Under the pieces are notes generated by a model. It was given only the letters and a program-made list of their open reading frames with translations. It was not told the DNA's origin and ran no database searches. Both the position numbers and the translations under genes were made by a program. A stretch of 55,714 bases of DNA. It comes from Xanthomonas translucens pv. translucens DSM 18974. Lineage in GTDB: Bacteria > Pseudomonadota > Gammaproteobacteria > Xanthomonadales > Xanthomonadaceae. Below are positions 1 through 8,354 of the stretch, piece by piece (position 1 is the first letter of the stretch; each line of letters begins with the position of its first letter). The stretch is from the NCBI RefSeq assembly GCF_000331775.1, contig NZ_CAPJ01000155.1, positions 1 to 55,714 on the forward strand. The letters run 5' to 3'.

Positions 1-148
1 CGTCGGCGACAGGGGCATCGCCCACCTCCGGCTGCACGACCACGGTACCGACATCGGCGCCAGCGCCGGCGCCGACATAGAGCGTATGCCCCAGCGCCTG
101 CAGCCAGCCATGCTGCTCGGCCGTCCACAGCGGCGCAGCGCTGGACAT
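1..148 (-). CDS. Truncated unknown protein, N-terminal part only
   Basis: An open frame starts with ATG at 148 and runs off the left edge with no stop, giving about 49 residues beginning MSSAAPLWTAEQHGWLQALG. It starts 8 bases after the pssA stop codon on the same strand, so the two are probably cotranscribed. The WLQALGHTLY stretch near the start faintly recalls the N-terminus of DNA polymerase III psi subunits (HolD), which begin with a short helix containing LQxLGI. This is only a weak impression and I do not assign a function. The rest of the gene lies outside the window. Confidence 0.45.
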   Translation of the reverse strand, partial: MSSAAPLWTAEQHGWLQALGHTLYVGAGAGADVGTVVVQPEVGDAPVAD

Positions 149-156
149 CGCCTCGC

Positions 157-933
157 TCACGTCGCGTCCGGCAGCTTGCGCCAGCGCCGCCACAGCCAGT
201 GGCAGGGACCGGACAAGGCGTACAGCACGCCGATCGCCAGCAGCGCGCGCGACAGGTCGATGACCAGCACCGCGATCACCACCGGCGCCAGCACCAGCAT
301 CAGGAACGGCACCCGGTCGGCGCGCGGGCCTTTGGCGGCGCCGCCCTTGAAGCTCCAGAAACGGATCCGGCTGACCATCAGCAGCGCCGCGACCACGGTC
401 AGGCCCAGCGCCACGTAGCGCAGCTGCTCGCCGTCCCAGCCCAGGTTGCCGTCGGCGAACGCCCACACGAAGGCCATCATCAGCCCTGCCGCGGCCGGAC
501 TGGCCAGGCCGACGAACCAGCGCTTGTCGACAGTGCCGACCTGGGTGTTGAAGCGCGCCAGGCGCAGCGCGGCGCAGGCCGCGTACAGGAACGCCACCGA
601 CCAGCCGACCCGGCCCATCACGCTGCCGTCGAACTTCAGCGCCGACAACGACCAGTGGTACATCACCAGCGCCGGAGCCATGCCGAAACTGACCAGATCG
701 GCCAGCGAGTCGTACTGCACGCCGAATTCGCTGCTGGTGCCGGTCAGCCGCGCCACCCGCCCGTCCAGCCCATCCATCACCGCGGCGACGAACACCGCCA
801 CGCTGGCGTGCACGAACTGGCCGTTGGCGGCAGCGATGATGGCGTAAAAGCCGGAGAACAGGCCGGCGGTGGTGAACAGGTTCGGCAGCAGATAGATGGT
901 GCGCGAACGGGGAGGCGGTCGGGATGAGTCCAT
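157..933 (-). CDS. pssA: CDP-diacylglycerol--serine O-phosphatidyltransferase
   Basis: Integral inner-membrane enzyme of 258 aa that transfers serine onto CDP-diacylglycerol, the first committed step to phosphatidylethanolamine. The CDP-alcohol phosphatidyltransferase signature is complete: DGLDGRVARLTG followed by GVQYDSLAD, giving the D-G-x2-A-R-x8-G-x3-D-x3-D pattern at about residues 54-79. Several hydrophobic segments follow. The length fits the short, membrane-embedded type found in Gram-negative and Gram-positive bacteria rather than the E. coli peripheral type. The ATG at 933 places a short basic, proline-rich leader (MDSSRPPPRSRT) before the first membrane segment. It is divergent from the DUF4124 gene that follows, and the edge gene lies immediately downstream. 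Confidence 0.93.
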   Translation of the reverse strand: MDSSRPPPRSRTIYLLPNLFTTAGLFSGFYAIIAAANGQFVHASVAVFVAAVMDGLDGRVARLTGTSSEFGVQYDSLADLVSFGMAPALVMYHWSLSALKFDGSVMGRVGWSVAFLYAACAALRLARFNTQVGTVDKRWFVGLASPAAAGLMMAFVWAFADGNLGWDGEQLRYVALGLTVVAALLMVSRIRFWSFKGGAAKGPRADRVPFLMLVLAPVVIAVLVIDLSRALLAIGVLYALSGPCHWLWRRWRKLPDAT

Positions 934-1011
934 GCCCGGCAGTTTAATCGACTTGCCAGGCCCGACGGCGGGTGCTGCAATCGGCGCTCGCCCCGTGCCA
1001 TGGAGACCGTG

Positions 1012-1404
1012 ATGCGCGCCCTGACCCGGCTTTGCTGCCTATGCCTGCTCGCCGCCAGCGGCGTGGCCGGCGCCGCCACCCTGTACCAATGGAAGGATGC
1101 GCAGGGCGTCACCCACTATTCGCAGAGTCCGCCGGCGGACGGCAAGTACCGGGCGCGGCGGGTCGACAGCCACGGCGGCACCCAGGCCGAGAGCAGCGAG
1201 GTCGCCGCCCCGGCCGAAAACGCCAACTGCCTGAGCGCGCGCAAGAACCTGGACATCCTGGGCAAGCCGGGCAAGGTGCTGACCGACCGCGATGGCGACG
1301 GCAAGCCCGACGGAGAACTGGACGAAGCCCAGCGCGACGCGCAGAAGGGCCTGGCCGAGGCCGCGATCAAGGCCTATTGCGCGCCGCCCGCCGCCGCACA
1401 ATGA
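1012..1404 (+). CDS. DUF4124-domain periplasmic protein
   Basis: Small secreted protein of about 130 aa. I chose the ATG at 1012 over the in-frame ATG at 1000 because GGAGA at 1003-1007 is correctly placed for it and because it begins directly with a clean signal peptide ([17 protein letters not shown], likely cleaved after AGA). The DUF4124 hallmark follows at once: [18 protein letters not shown], a short beta hairpin with W-K-D and YS-x-PP. DUF4124 proteins are common periplasmic proteins of unknown role in Xanthomonadaceae. The C-terminal half is charged and contains a [11 protein letters not shown] stretch that resembles a calcium-binding loop (my inference). proS begins about 100 bases downstream. 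Confidence 0.8.
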   Translation: MRALTRLCCLCLLAASGVAGAATLYQWKDAQGVTHYSQSPPADGKYRARRVDSHGGTQAESSEVAAPAENANCLSARKNLDILGKPGKVLTDRDGDGKPDGELDEAQRDAQKGLAEAAIKAYCAPPAAAQ

Positions 1405-1504
1405 GCGCGCCAAGGCGGTGCGGAGGCGGCGCAGGCGGCCCCGCATTCCCGCAGCGCCGGCAATGACTGGCAAAATGGGCGCCCGCCGTTCGCGAAGCCC
1501 CTCG

Positions 1505-3199
1505 ATGCGCCTTTCCCAGTTCCACCTGCACACCACCAAGGAAACCCCGGCCGATGCCGAACTGGTCAGCCATCGGCTGATGCTGCGCGCCGGCATGATC
1601 CGCAAGCTCGCCTCCGGCCTGTACACCTGGTCGCCGCTGGGCCTGCGCGTGCTGCGCAAGGTGGAAGCGGTGGTGCGCGAGGAAATGAACCGCGCCGGCG
1701 CCGTGGAAGTGCTGTTCCCGACCATCCAGCCGCGCGAGCTGTGGGAAGCCACCGGGCGCTGGAAGAAGTTCGGCGGCCTGATGCTGCGGATGAAGGACCG
1801 CAAGGAGCAGGAATACTGCTACAGCCCCACCGCCGAGGAGGCCGCCGCTGATTTCGCGCGCCAGGAGCTGAGCAGCTACAAACAGCTGCCGGTCAATTTC
1901 TACCAGATCCAGACCAAGTTCCGCGACGAGATCCGCCCGCGCTTCGGGGTGATGCGTGCGCGCGAGTTCCTGATGAAGGACGCCTACTCGTTCCATGTCA
2001 GCGACGCGGACCTGGCGCGCGAATACGAGAACATGAAGGCCGCCTACGGCCGCATCTTCACCCGCCTGGGCCTGCAGTTCCGCGCGGTGCAGGCCGATTC
2101 CGGCGACATCGGCGGCGACGCCTCGCAGGAATTCCACGTGCTGGCCGAGTCCGGCGAGGATTCGCTGGCGTTCTCCACCGGCTCGGACTACGCGGCCAAT
2201 GTCGAGACCGCAGTCGCCGCCGACCCTGCGCCGCGCCCGGCAGCGCAGGAACAACTGCGCAGGGTCGCCACGCCCACCCAGAAGACCTGCGAGGCGGTGG
2301 CCGAATTGCTCGGTATCGCGCTGCAGCGCACGGTCAAATCGGTCGCGGTGATGGCCGGCGACGCGTTCGTGCTGGCGCTGGTGCGCGGCGATCACGCGGT
2401 GAACGAGATCAAGCTGGGCAAGGTCGCCGGCCTGGCCGGCTACCGCATGGCCAACGAGGCCGAAATCCGCGCTCACCTCGGCAGCGAGCCGGGCTTCCTC
2501 GGCCCGCTGAATCCCAGCCAGCCGATCCGCGTGGTCGCCGACCGCGACGTGGCGGCGATGGCTGATTTCGTGGTCGGCGCCAACGCGGCCGGCTTGCATC
2601 TGGCCGGGGTGAACTGGGGCCGCGACCTGCCCGAGCCGGACGTCGTAGCCGACCTGCGCAACGTGGTCGAGGGCGAGCGCGCCCACGACGGCGGCGAAAT
2701 CCGCCTGGCACGCGGCATCGAAGTCGGCCACGTGTTCCAGCTCGGGCGCCAGTATGCGCAGGCGCTGGACGCCACGGTGCTGGATGAGAACGGCAAGACC
2801 GTGGCGATGGCGATGGGCTGCTATGGCATCGGCATTTCGCGCATCGTCGCCGCGGCGATCGAGCAGAACCACGACGAGGCCGGCATCCGCTGGCCGCCGC
2901 CGATGGCGCCGTGGTCGGTGGCGGTATGCGTGATCAATCCCAAGCGCGATCCGGCGATCGACGCGGCTGGCGAGGCGCTGCTGGCCGAGCTGCAGCAGGC
3001 CGGCCTGGACCCGGTGCTCGACGACCGCGGCCTGCGCGCCGGCGCGATGTTCGCCGATATCGAACTGATCGGCATCCCGCAGCGGGTGGTGGTGTCCGAA
3101 CGCGGGCTGGCCGCCGGCACCTTCGAGTACCGCGCGCGCAGCGGCGGCGAGGCGGAAAACCTGGACCGCGCCGCCTTGCTGGCGCGCCTGCAGGGTTAA
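1505..3199 (+). CDS. proS: Prolyl-tRNA synthetase, bacterial type with editing domain
   Basis: Cytoplasmic class II aminoacyl-tRNA synthetase that charges tRNA-Pro. The ATG at 1505 gives 564 aa starting [20 protein letters not shown], the usual N-terminus and length of the bacterial (ProS type 1) enzyme; the longer upstream frame is not credible. Class II motif 1 surrounds residues 30-70, motif 2 includes the [17 protein letters not shown] region, and motif 3 the [13 protein letters not shown] region. Between motifs 2 and 3 lies the roughly 180-residue YbaK-like insertion that hydrolyses Ala-tRNA-Pro, with [20 protein letters not shown] visible. A rho-independent terminator follows 4 bases after the stop. 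Confidence 0.97.
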   Translation: MRLSQFHLHTTKETPADAELVSHRLMLRAGMIRKLASGLYTWSPLGLRVLRKVEAVVREEMNRAGAVEVLFPTIQPRELWEATGRWKKFGGLMLRMKDRKEQEYCYSPTAEEAAADFARQELSSYKQLPVNFYQIQTKFRDEIRPRFGVMRAREFLMKDAYSFHVSDADLAREYENMKAAYGRIFTRLGLQFRAVQADSGDIGGDASQEFHVLAESGEDSLAFSTGSDYAANVETAVAADPAPRPAAQEQLRRVATPTQKTCEAVAELLGIALQRTVKSVAVMAGDAFVLALVRGDHAVNEIKLGKVAGLAGYRMANEAEIRAHLGSEPGFLGPLNPSQPIRVVADRDVAAMADFVVGANAAGLHLAGVNWGRDLPEPDVVADLRNVVEGERAHDGGEIRLARGIEVGHVFQLGRQYAQALDATVLDENGKTVAMAMGCYGIGISRIVAAAIEQNHDEAGIRWPPPMAPWSVAVCVINPKRDPAIDAAGEALLAELQQAGLDPVLDDRGLRAGAMFADIELIGIPQRVVVSERGLAAGTFEYRARSGGEAENLDRAALLARLQG

Positions 3200-3203
3200 T
3201 CGG

Positions 3204-3233
3204 AAAGGCCGGGAATATATCCCGGCCTTTTTT
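3204..3233 (+). terminator. Rho-independent terminator after proS
   Basis: Perfect 11-bp stem, aaaggccggga (3204-3214) with tcccggccttt (3220-3230), a 5-base loop atata, and a T run continuing to 3233. It sits immediately after the proS stop codon. Confidence 0.93.
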
Positions 3234-3317
3234 CTTGTGCCGTCGTCTTCATGACACAGCCTCTACATTTGCCGGGGCAATATGCCAATCGAATCAGCGG
3301 CGTTGCCCCGCGTTGAT

Positions 3318-3345
3318 TTGACAAGCGGAATTCGGCGCGTATAAG
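3318..3345 (+). promoter_or_regulatory. Candidate upstream sigma-70 promoter P1 of the H-NS-like gene
   Basis: A perfect -35 box TTGACA (3318-3323) is followed after 16 bases by TATAAG (3340-3345), five of six consensus positions. The region 3240-3490 is clearly more AT-rich than the surrounding coding DNA. No terminator lies between this site and the H-NS-like start codon, so transcripts should read into that gene with a leader of about 140 nt. Confidence 0.5.
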
Positions 3346-3397
3346 TGTCAGCCACGCCGATCCAATGACGGCCTGCCTATCGAAATACCCGGAATAT

Positions 3398-3426
3398 TTG
3401 TCAATTCGATAAAGCGATATTATGAT
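3398..3426 (+). promoter_or_regulatory. Candidate proximal sigma-70 promoter P2 of the H-NS-like gene
   Basis: TTGTCA (3398-3403, five of six) and TATGAT (3421-3426, five of six) are separated by exactly 17 bases. The predicted start site near 3433 falls at the first copy of an 11-bp direct repeat and leaves a leader of about 60 nt. Confidence 0.6.
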
Positions 3427-3430
3427 TCCG

Positions 3431-3455
3431 CTCTAGCCAGGGTCCTCTAGCCAGG
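3431..3455 (+). repeat. 11-bp direct repeat in the 5' leader of the H-NS-like gene
   Basis: ctctagccagg occurs at 3431-3441 and again at 3445-3455, a centre-to-centre distance of 14 bases, right at the predicted P2 start site. It could be an operator half-site pair or simply a small duplication. Confidence 0.6.
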
Positions 3456-3494
3456 CAATGGCTGCATGCCCATCGTCCATTTTCCGGAGTAAAA

Positions 3495-3953
3495 ATGACC
3501 ATCGATCTCAGTGGCCTGTCGGCCAAGCAGTTGGGCGCTCTTATCAAGACGGCCAAGAAGCAACAGACCATCGTCGCCAAGCGCACGCCCATCGCCAAGG
3601 TCCGCACCCTGCTGGCACGCCTGGCCAAGTCCCACGGTTACAGCATCGACGAAGTCGTCGATGGCGCCACTCCAGCCAAGCGTGGCCGCAAGCCGGCTGC
3701 CGGCAAGCCGGGTCCGAAGCCGGGCCGCAAGCTCGGCAAGGTGCCGCCGAAATACCGCAATCCGGCCAATGCCACGGAGACCTGGACCGGCCGCGGCAAG
3801 CAGCCGCGCTGGCTGGCCGAGCAGGTGGCCAAGGGCAAGAAGGTCGACGACTTCCTGATCGCCGCGCCAGCCAAGAAGACCGCGAAGAAGGCCACCAAGA
3901 AAGTCGCCAAGGTCGCCAGGAAAGCCGGCAAGTCCGCGGCCCCGAAAAACTGA
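3495..3953 (+). CDS. H-NS family nucleoid-associated protein (XrvA-like)
   Basis: Protein of 152 aa. The start is set by GGAG at 3486-3489, 5 bases before the ATG. The N-terminal 55 residues form a helical oligomerisation region containing KTAKKQQTIVAKR. A basic linker rich in K, P and G follows (KRGRKPAAGKPGPKPGRK), and then the H-NS-type DNA-binding motif: YRNPANATETWTGRGKQPRWL is the family pattern of Y-x-N-P-x4-TWTGRGxxPxW. The C-terminus is a histone H1-like lysine/alanine tail. Proteins of this type silence AT-rich and horizontally acquired DNA in Xanthomonas; the XrvA group has been tied to virulence-gene regulation. Whether it acts on the O-antigen locus here is unknown. The GRKP motifs in the linker resemble AT-hooks. 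Confidence 0.88.
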   Translation: MTIDLSGLSAKQLGALIKTAKKQQTIVAKRTPIAKVRTLLARLAKSHGYSIDEVVDGATPAKRGRKPAAGKPGPKPGRKLGKVPPKYRNPANATETWTGRGKQPRWLAEQVAKGKKVDDFLIAAPAKKTAKKATKKVAKVARKAGKSAAPKN

Positions 3954-4002
3954 TCGGGAGCCCGATCCGGCAACGGCTCGGGGAGCGTCCGTCGATTCAA
4001 GC

Positions 4003-4027
4003 AACGCCGGCGCAAGCCGGCGTTTTT
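4003..4027. terminator. Rho-independent terminator between convergent genes
   Basis: Perfect 9-bp stem, aacgccggc (4003-4011) with gccggcgtt (4016-4024), loop gcaa, and a five-T run ending at 4027. It follows the plus-strand H-NS-like gene and lies just past the end of the minus-strand exporter gene. The A/T flanks are short on the minus side, so bidirectional use is possible but weaker there. Confidence 0.8.
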
Positions 4028-4052
4028 CATGCCTGCCGCAAGCGCAATGGCG

Positions 4053-5309
4053 CTAGAGATTCTTCCGCGCCGGCACCAGCAGATTGCCGAACAGCAGGCC
4101 GGCGACCAGCGCCATCACGATATTGGTCACCGCCAGCAGCGCCGACTGCCCGCCGGACACGTCGTGCTGCTGCACCATGGTCAGCAGCCCGCGCAGGCTG
4201 GCGCTGCCCGGCACCAGCATGATGATGCCGGGCAGGCGGATCAGCGCGCCCGGCCGGTGCACCAGCCGGCCGAACAGGTTGCCGGCCGCGGTCAGCGACA
4301 TCGCCGACAGGAAGATCCCGACCGGGCTGCCCCAGGCCTCGCCGGCGAAGCGCGCGATCGCGTAGCCGGCCACCGAGGCCGCCATCACCCACGGATAATC
4401 GCGGCCGTTGGCCTTGAACAGCAGCGCGAACGCATACGCGGCCACCAGCAGCGAGGACCATTCCACCCACACCGCCTGCGGCCGCGATGCGTGCACCAGC
4501 GGCTGCAGGCCCAGCAACTGCGCCAGGGTCACCGCGATCACCGCGCCCACGGTGAGCTTGAGGATGGTGGTGACCGCGCCGGCGAAGCGCGCCACGCCGG
4601 ACACCCAGTGCTGGCTGGTCAGTTCGTTGACCGCATTGGTCAGCGCCATTCCCGGCAAGAGCACCACCAGCGAGGCGATGATCACCGAATTGAGGTTCAG
4701 CGGCGCCACGAAGGTTGCCACCAGCGCGGCGACGACGCCGGCCAGCAGCGCCGCCAGCGCCTCGCTGGCCTCTTTGGCCGCCGGGCGCGTGTCGGTGAGC
4801 TGGGTCAACGCGCCGATCAGCAGGCCGATCGCGGTGGCGGTGGCGATGTCCAGCCACGGTAGCCGCCACAGCCCAGCCACGCCCAGCGCGGCCAGGCCGA
4901 AGCCGAGCACCTGCATCGCCTTCCAGCGCCGCCCGGGCGGGCGGTCCAGCTGGCGCAGCGCGGTATGCCCCTGGGCCACGCTCATGCGCCCGCTGGCGAC
5001 GTCGTCGGCGATGCTGTCGGCAACGCTGAGCTTGTGCAGGTCGTTGTCGCCCGGCGCCAGCCGCACCACCCGGGTGATGTCGCTGGAGCCGATCGCCTTG
5101 GTCGGATCGCTGAAGCTGAGGATAACGCCGGTCGGGTTGGACCAGGGTTCGCAGTCCAGGTCCAGCTGCTGCGACAGCGCCACCACCGCCGCCTCCAGGC
5201 GCTGCGCGGTGGTGCCGTAGGTGTGCAGGCGGCCGGCGATCTCGGAGACGAAGGCGATCCGTTGCGCATAGGTGGCGGTGGAAGCGTGGGCGATGGGTGC
5301 GGCTTGCAT
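4053..5309 (-). CDS. ThrE-type threonine/serine exporter family protein
   Basis: Inner-membrane protein of 418 aa. The N-terminal third is the soluble ThrE/DUF1212 domain (EIAGRLHTYGTTAQRLE, DLDCEPWSNPTGVILSF, and the VASGRMS region). It is followed by about ten hydrophobic segments, combining both the five-helix DUF1212 unit and the five-helix DUF3815 unit in one chain, as in Corynebacterium ThrE. I chose the ATG at 5309 (MQAAPIAHASTATYAQR) because the sequence upstream to 5423 has low-complexity shadow character. Substrate specificity cannot be read from sequence. It is divergent from the Mla-type operon with a 99-base gap. Confidence 0.85.
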   Translation of the reverse strand: MQAAPIAHASTATYAQRIAFVSEIAGRLHTYGTTAQRLEAAVVALSQQLDLDCEPWSNPTGVILSFSDPTKAIGSSDITRVVRLAPGDNDLHKLSVADSIADDVASGRMSVAQGHTALRQLDRPPGRRWKAMQVLGFGLAALGVAGLWRLPWLDIATATAIGLLIGALTQLTDTRPAAKEASEALAALLAGVVAALVATFVAPLNLNSVIIASLVVLLPGMALTNAVNELTSQHWVSGVARFAGAVTTILKLTVGAVIAVTLAQLLGLQPLVHASRPQAVWVEWSSLLVAAYAFALLFKANGRDYPWVMAASVAGYAIARFAGEAWGSPVGIFLSAMSLTAAGNLFGRLVHRPGALIRLPGIIMLVPGSASLRGLLTMVQQHDVSGGQSALLAVTNIVMALVAGLLFGNLLVPARKNL

Positions 5310-5408
5310 GTCGGCTAGTATGGCGCCAACCCCGCGCACAGCCACCCTGTGGCGCACGACAACATTGCGCTGCAGGCGAAACAGGTATGCTCGCGCCCCG
5401 GACGCCCC

Positions 5409-6521
5409 ATGATCGAACCGCAACCGCCACTACTCAGCCAGGACGACCGAGACCCCACGCGGGTGCGGCTGTCCGGCAGTTGGACGCTGGCCACCGCGCT
5501 GGCGTCGTCGGACGTGCTGCGCACGCTGCCGGCCGGCACCACCGGCATCGACGCCAGCGGCATCGCCCAGCTGGATTCGGCCGGCGTGCTGCAACTGATC
5601 CGCTACGCCACCCGCAACGGCATCGCCCACGAGGCGCTGAACTTCCGCCACGACCACCAGGCGCTGGTCAGCACCATCGAGGACGTGGCCGACGACCGCC
5701 CCAAGCGCAAGCGCGACTACGGCTTCGCTGCGGCGCTGGAGCGGCTGGGCTACGCGGTACACCGCAACAGCAAGGAGATCGTCGCGCTGGTCGGCTTCCT
5801 TGGCGAGACCCTGGTCAAGATGTTGCGCCTGGTGCACGAACCCCGGCGCTTCCGCATGACCGCCACCGTGCACCAGATGGAACAGGTCGGGCTGGACGCG
5901 GTGCCGCTGGTGGCGCTGCTGTCCTACCTGGTCGGCGCGGTGATCGCGTTCCTGGGCTCGACCATCCTGCGCGACTTCGGCGCCGAGATCTACGTGGTGG
6001 AACTGGTCAGCATCGCCTTCCTGCGCGAATTCGCGGTGCTGCTGACCGCGATCGTGCTGGCCGGGCGCACCGCCAGCGCGTTCACCGCGCAGATCGGCGC
6101 GATGAAGGCGCGCGAAGAGATCGACGCGATCCAGACCCTGGGCCTGGACCCGATGGACCTGTTGGTGATCCCGCGGCTGGTGGCGCTGCTGGTGATGCTG
6201 CCGCTGCTGACCTTCGTGGCGATGATCGCCGGCCTGGCCGGCGGCGTCACCGTCGGCGCCTTCGACCTGGGCATCCCGCCGCAGATGTACCTGGCGCGCA
6301 TGCACGACACCATCCAGCTGCGGCACATGCTGGTCGGCCTGTCCAAGGCGCCGATCTTCGCGGTCCTGATCGCCCTGATCGGCTGCCTGGAAGGCCTGCG
6401 CGTGGAAGGCACCGCGCAATCGGTCGGTGAGCGCACCACCTCCAGCGTGGTGAAGTCGATCTCGCTGGTGATCATCATCGACGCGATCGCCGCGCTGTGG
6501 TTCATGAACGTGGGGTGGTGA
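5409..6521 (+). CDS. MlaE-like ABC permease with fused N-terminal STAS domain
   Basis: Inner-membrane permease of an Mla-type (MCE) phospholipid transport system, 370 aa from the ATG at 5409. Residues 1-95 form a STAS-like domain (VRLSGSWTL and GIDASGIAQLDSAGVLQL), the role played by separate MlaB in E. coli. The MlaE permease domain follows, with hydrophobic helices and the conserved stretches LVGAVIAFLGS, VLLTAIVLAGRTASAFTAQ and MKAREEIDAIQTLGLDP. The last helix ends VVKSISLVIIIDAIAALWF, typical of the family. The ATPase, MCE protein and lipoprotein genes follow on the same strand, so this is the first gene of a four-gene operon. It probably moves lipids between inner and outer membranes; the direction is not known. 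Confidence 0.9.
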   Translation: MIEPQPPLLSQDDRDPTRVRLSGSWTLATALASSDVLRTLPAGTTGIDASGIAQLDSAGVLQLIRYATRNGIAHEALNFRHDHQALVSTIEDVADDRPKRKRDYGFAAALERLGYAVHRNSKEIVALVGFLGETLVKMLRLVHEPRRFRMTATVHQMEQVGLDAVPLVALLSYLVGAVIAFLGSTILRDFGAEIYVVELVSIAFLREFAVLLTAIVLAGRTASAFTAQIGAMKAREEIDAIQTLGLDPMDLLVIPRLVALLVMLPLLTFVAMIAGLAGGVTVGAFDLGIPPQMYLARMHDTIQLRHMLVGLSKAPIFAVLIALIGCLEGLRVEGTAQSVGERTTSSVVKSISLVIIIDAIAALWFMNVGW

Positions 6522-6526
6522 TGTGA

Positions 6527-6563
6527 GGCCGGGAATCGCACATCGGGAATCGGGAATGGGGAA
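6527..6563. repeat. GGGAATCGGGAAT-type interspersed repeat
   Basis: The sequence has three spaced copies of gggaatc/gggaat (ggccgggaatcgcacatc, then cgggaatcgggaatgggga). I recognise it as an interspersed intergenic repeat often seen in Xanthomonas. A related, inverted, diverged copy (caatcccgagtccccgat) lies at about 6607-6624, inside the 5' end of the ATPase gene, so the pair may be the two arms of one element. Confidence 0.6.
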
Positions 6564-6593
6564 AGCCGACTGCATCTGTGGATCCGGCCGGGA

Positions 6594-7424
6594 GTGCATG
6601 CTTTGACCAATCCCGAGTCCCCGATCGCGAATGCCGAAGCAGAACTGGCGATCTCGGTGCGCGGCCTGCTCAACCGCTTCGGCACCCAGACCGTGCACGA
6701 AGACCTGGATCTGGATGTGCGCCGCGGCGAGATCCTGGGCGTGGTTGGCGGCTCGGGTACCGGCAAGTCGGTGCTGATGCGCAGCATCCTCGGCCTGCGC
6801 GAGCCCGACGCCGGCCACATCCGCGTGCTCGGCGTGGACACCGACTCGCGGCGCCGCGAAGACCGCCTGCACGTGGAGCGCAATACCGGGGTGCTGTTCC
6901 AGGACGGCGCGCTGTTCTCCTCGCTGAGCGTGGGCGAGAACGTGCAGGTGCCGCTGAAGGAGCACTTCGGCGAACTGCCCGACAGCTGGCATTACGAACT
7001 GGCGCTGCTGAAGGTGAAGCTGGCCGGGCTGCCGGCCGATGCGCTCAACAAGCTGCCCTCGCAGCTGTCTGGCGGCATGCGCAAGCGCGCCGGGCTGGCG
7101 CGCGCGCTGGCGCTGGACCCGCCGCTGCTGTTCCTGGACGAGCCCACCGCCGGGCTGGACCCGATCGGCGCGGCCGCCTTCGACCGCCTGATCCGCACCC
7201 TGCAGGAAGCGCTGGGGCTGACCGTGTTCCTCATCACCCACGACCTGGACACCTTGTACGCTATCTGCGACCGCGTGGCGGTGCTGGCCGACCGCAAGGT
7301 CATCGCCAACGCGCCGCTGGCCGAGATCGAACAGGTCGACCACCCCTGGATCCAGGACTATTTCCACGGCCCGCGCGCGCGCGCGGCGCGCGACGCCAAA
7401 ACCGCCTGGAGCGAGACCCACTGA
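6594..7424 (+). CDS. MlaF-like ABC transporter ATPase
   Basis: Cytoplasmic nucleotide-binding subunit of the Mla-type transporter. The Walker A motif GGSGTGKS lies at about 52-59, the signature motif LSGGMRKRAGLARAL in mid-protein, Walker B with switch is LLFLDEPTAGLDP, and the H-loop is FLITHDLDT. The reported start is GTG at 6594 (276 aa), but the first 20 residues (MHALTNPESPIANAEAELAI) are encoded in part by a copy of the local repeat. True homology begins at about SVRGLLNRFG, so the real start may be the TTG at 6603 or a GTG near 6657. It lies 72 bases after the permease gene and 3 bases before the MCE gene. Confidence 0.9.
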   Translation: MHALTNPESPIANAEAELAISVRGLLNRFGTQTVHEDLDLDVRRGEILGVVGGSGTGKSVLMRSILGLREPDAGHIRVLGVDTDSRRREDRLHVERNTGVLFQDGALFSSLSVGENVQVPLKEHFGELPDSWHYELALLKVKLAGLPADALNKLPSQLSGGMRKRAGLARALALDPPLLFLDEPTAGLDPIGAAAFDRLIRTLQEALGLTVFLITHDLDTLYAICDRVAVLADRKVIANAPLAEIEQVDHPWIQDYFHGPRARAARDAKTAWSETH

Positions 7425-7427
7425 GCC

Positions 7428-8354
7428 ATGGAAACCAAAGCCAACTACGTCCTGATCGGCGCCTTCACCCTCGTCGCCGGGCTGGCCCTGCTGCTGTTCG
7501 GGCTGTGGGCCGCCAAGTATTCCTCCGACCGCACCTGGCAGGAATACCGGGTGGTGTTCCGTGAGGCGGTCACCGGCCTGTCGGTGGGCAGCCCGGTGCA
7601 GTACAACGGCATCGCGGTCGGCTCGATCACCGAGCTGACCCTGGCGCCGAACGATCCGCGCCAGGTGGTGGCGCGGGTGCGGGTGAACTCGACCACGCCG
7701 ATCAAGAGCGACACCCGCGCCAAGCTGGGCATCACCAGCCTGACCGGGCCATCGATCATCCAGCTCTCCGGCGGCACCCCGGAGGCGCCGGCGCTGACCA
7801 CCATCGACACCAGCGACGCGCCGATCATCCAGACCACGCCCTCGGCGCTGCAGAACATCACCGACACCGCCAACCGCATCGTCGAACGCCTGGACGAAGT
7901 GCTCAGCGACCGCAACGTGGCCAGCATCACCGCCACCCTGCACAACCTGGAAGCGATCAGCGGCGCGCTGGCCGACCGCGACGAAGGCATGCAATCGCTG
8001 ATCCTCAGCGCGCGCGATGCCGCGCGCAATCTCGACGTGACCCTGAAGACCACCAACGGCACCATCCAGCGCCTGGACACCAACCTGGTGCAGCAGCTGC
8101 CGCCGATCCTGGACAAGCTGGAAAGCACGCTGAGCAAGCTCGATTCGGCGTCCGGCAACGCCGACAAGATCCTGGGCGAGAACCGCGCGGCGATCAACAG
8201 CTTCGCCAACGACGGCCTGGGCCAGCTCGGCCCGACCCTGACCGAACTGCGCGGGCTGATCCGCGACCTGCGCCGGGTCAGCGACCGCCTGGACAACAAC
8301 CCCGCGCGCTACCTGCTCGGCCGCGACGCCCCGAAGGAGTTCCAACCCAAATGA
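7428..8354 (+). CDS. MCE-domain (MlaD-like) lipid-binding protein
   Basis: Membrane-anchored periplasmic protein of 308 aa. A single N-terminal helix (about 7-28, VLIGAFTLVAGLALLLFGL) anchors it. The MCE domain follows at about 38-120 (YRVVFREAVTGLSVGSPVQYNGI is the conserved entry), with LGITSLTGPSIIQLSGG closing it. MCE domains hexamerise into a ring that conducts lipid. The C-terminal 160 residues are predicted helical, with repeated leucines and asparagines (NLDVTLKTTNGTIQRLD). This resembles the longer MCE proteins with an alpha-helical extension rather than the short E. coli MlaD (about 180 aa). The stop overlaps the next start. Confidence 0.9.
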   Translation: METKANYVLIGAFTLVAGLALLLFGLWAAKYSSDRTWQEYRVVFREAVTGLSVGSPVQYNGIAVGSITELTLAPNDPRQVVARVRVNSTTPIKSDTRAKLGITSLTGPSIIQLSGGTPEAPALTTIDTSDAPIIQTTPSALQNITDTANRIVERLDEVLSDRNVASITATLHNLEAISGALADRDEGMQSLILSARDAARNLDVTLKTTNGTIQRLDTNLVQQLPPILDKLESTLSKLDSASGNADKILGENRAAINSFANDGLGQLGPTLTELRGLIRDLRRVSDRLDNNPARYLLGRDAPKEFQPK

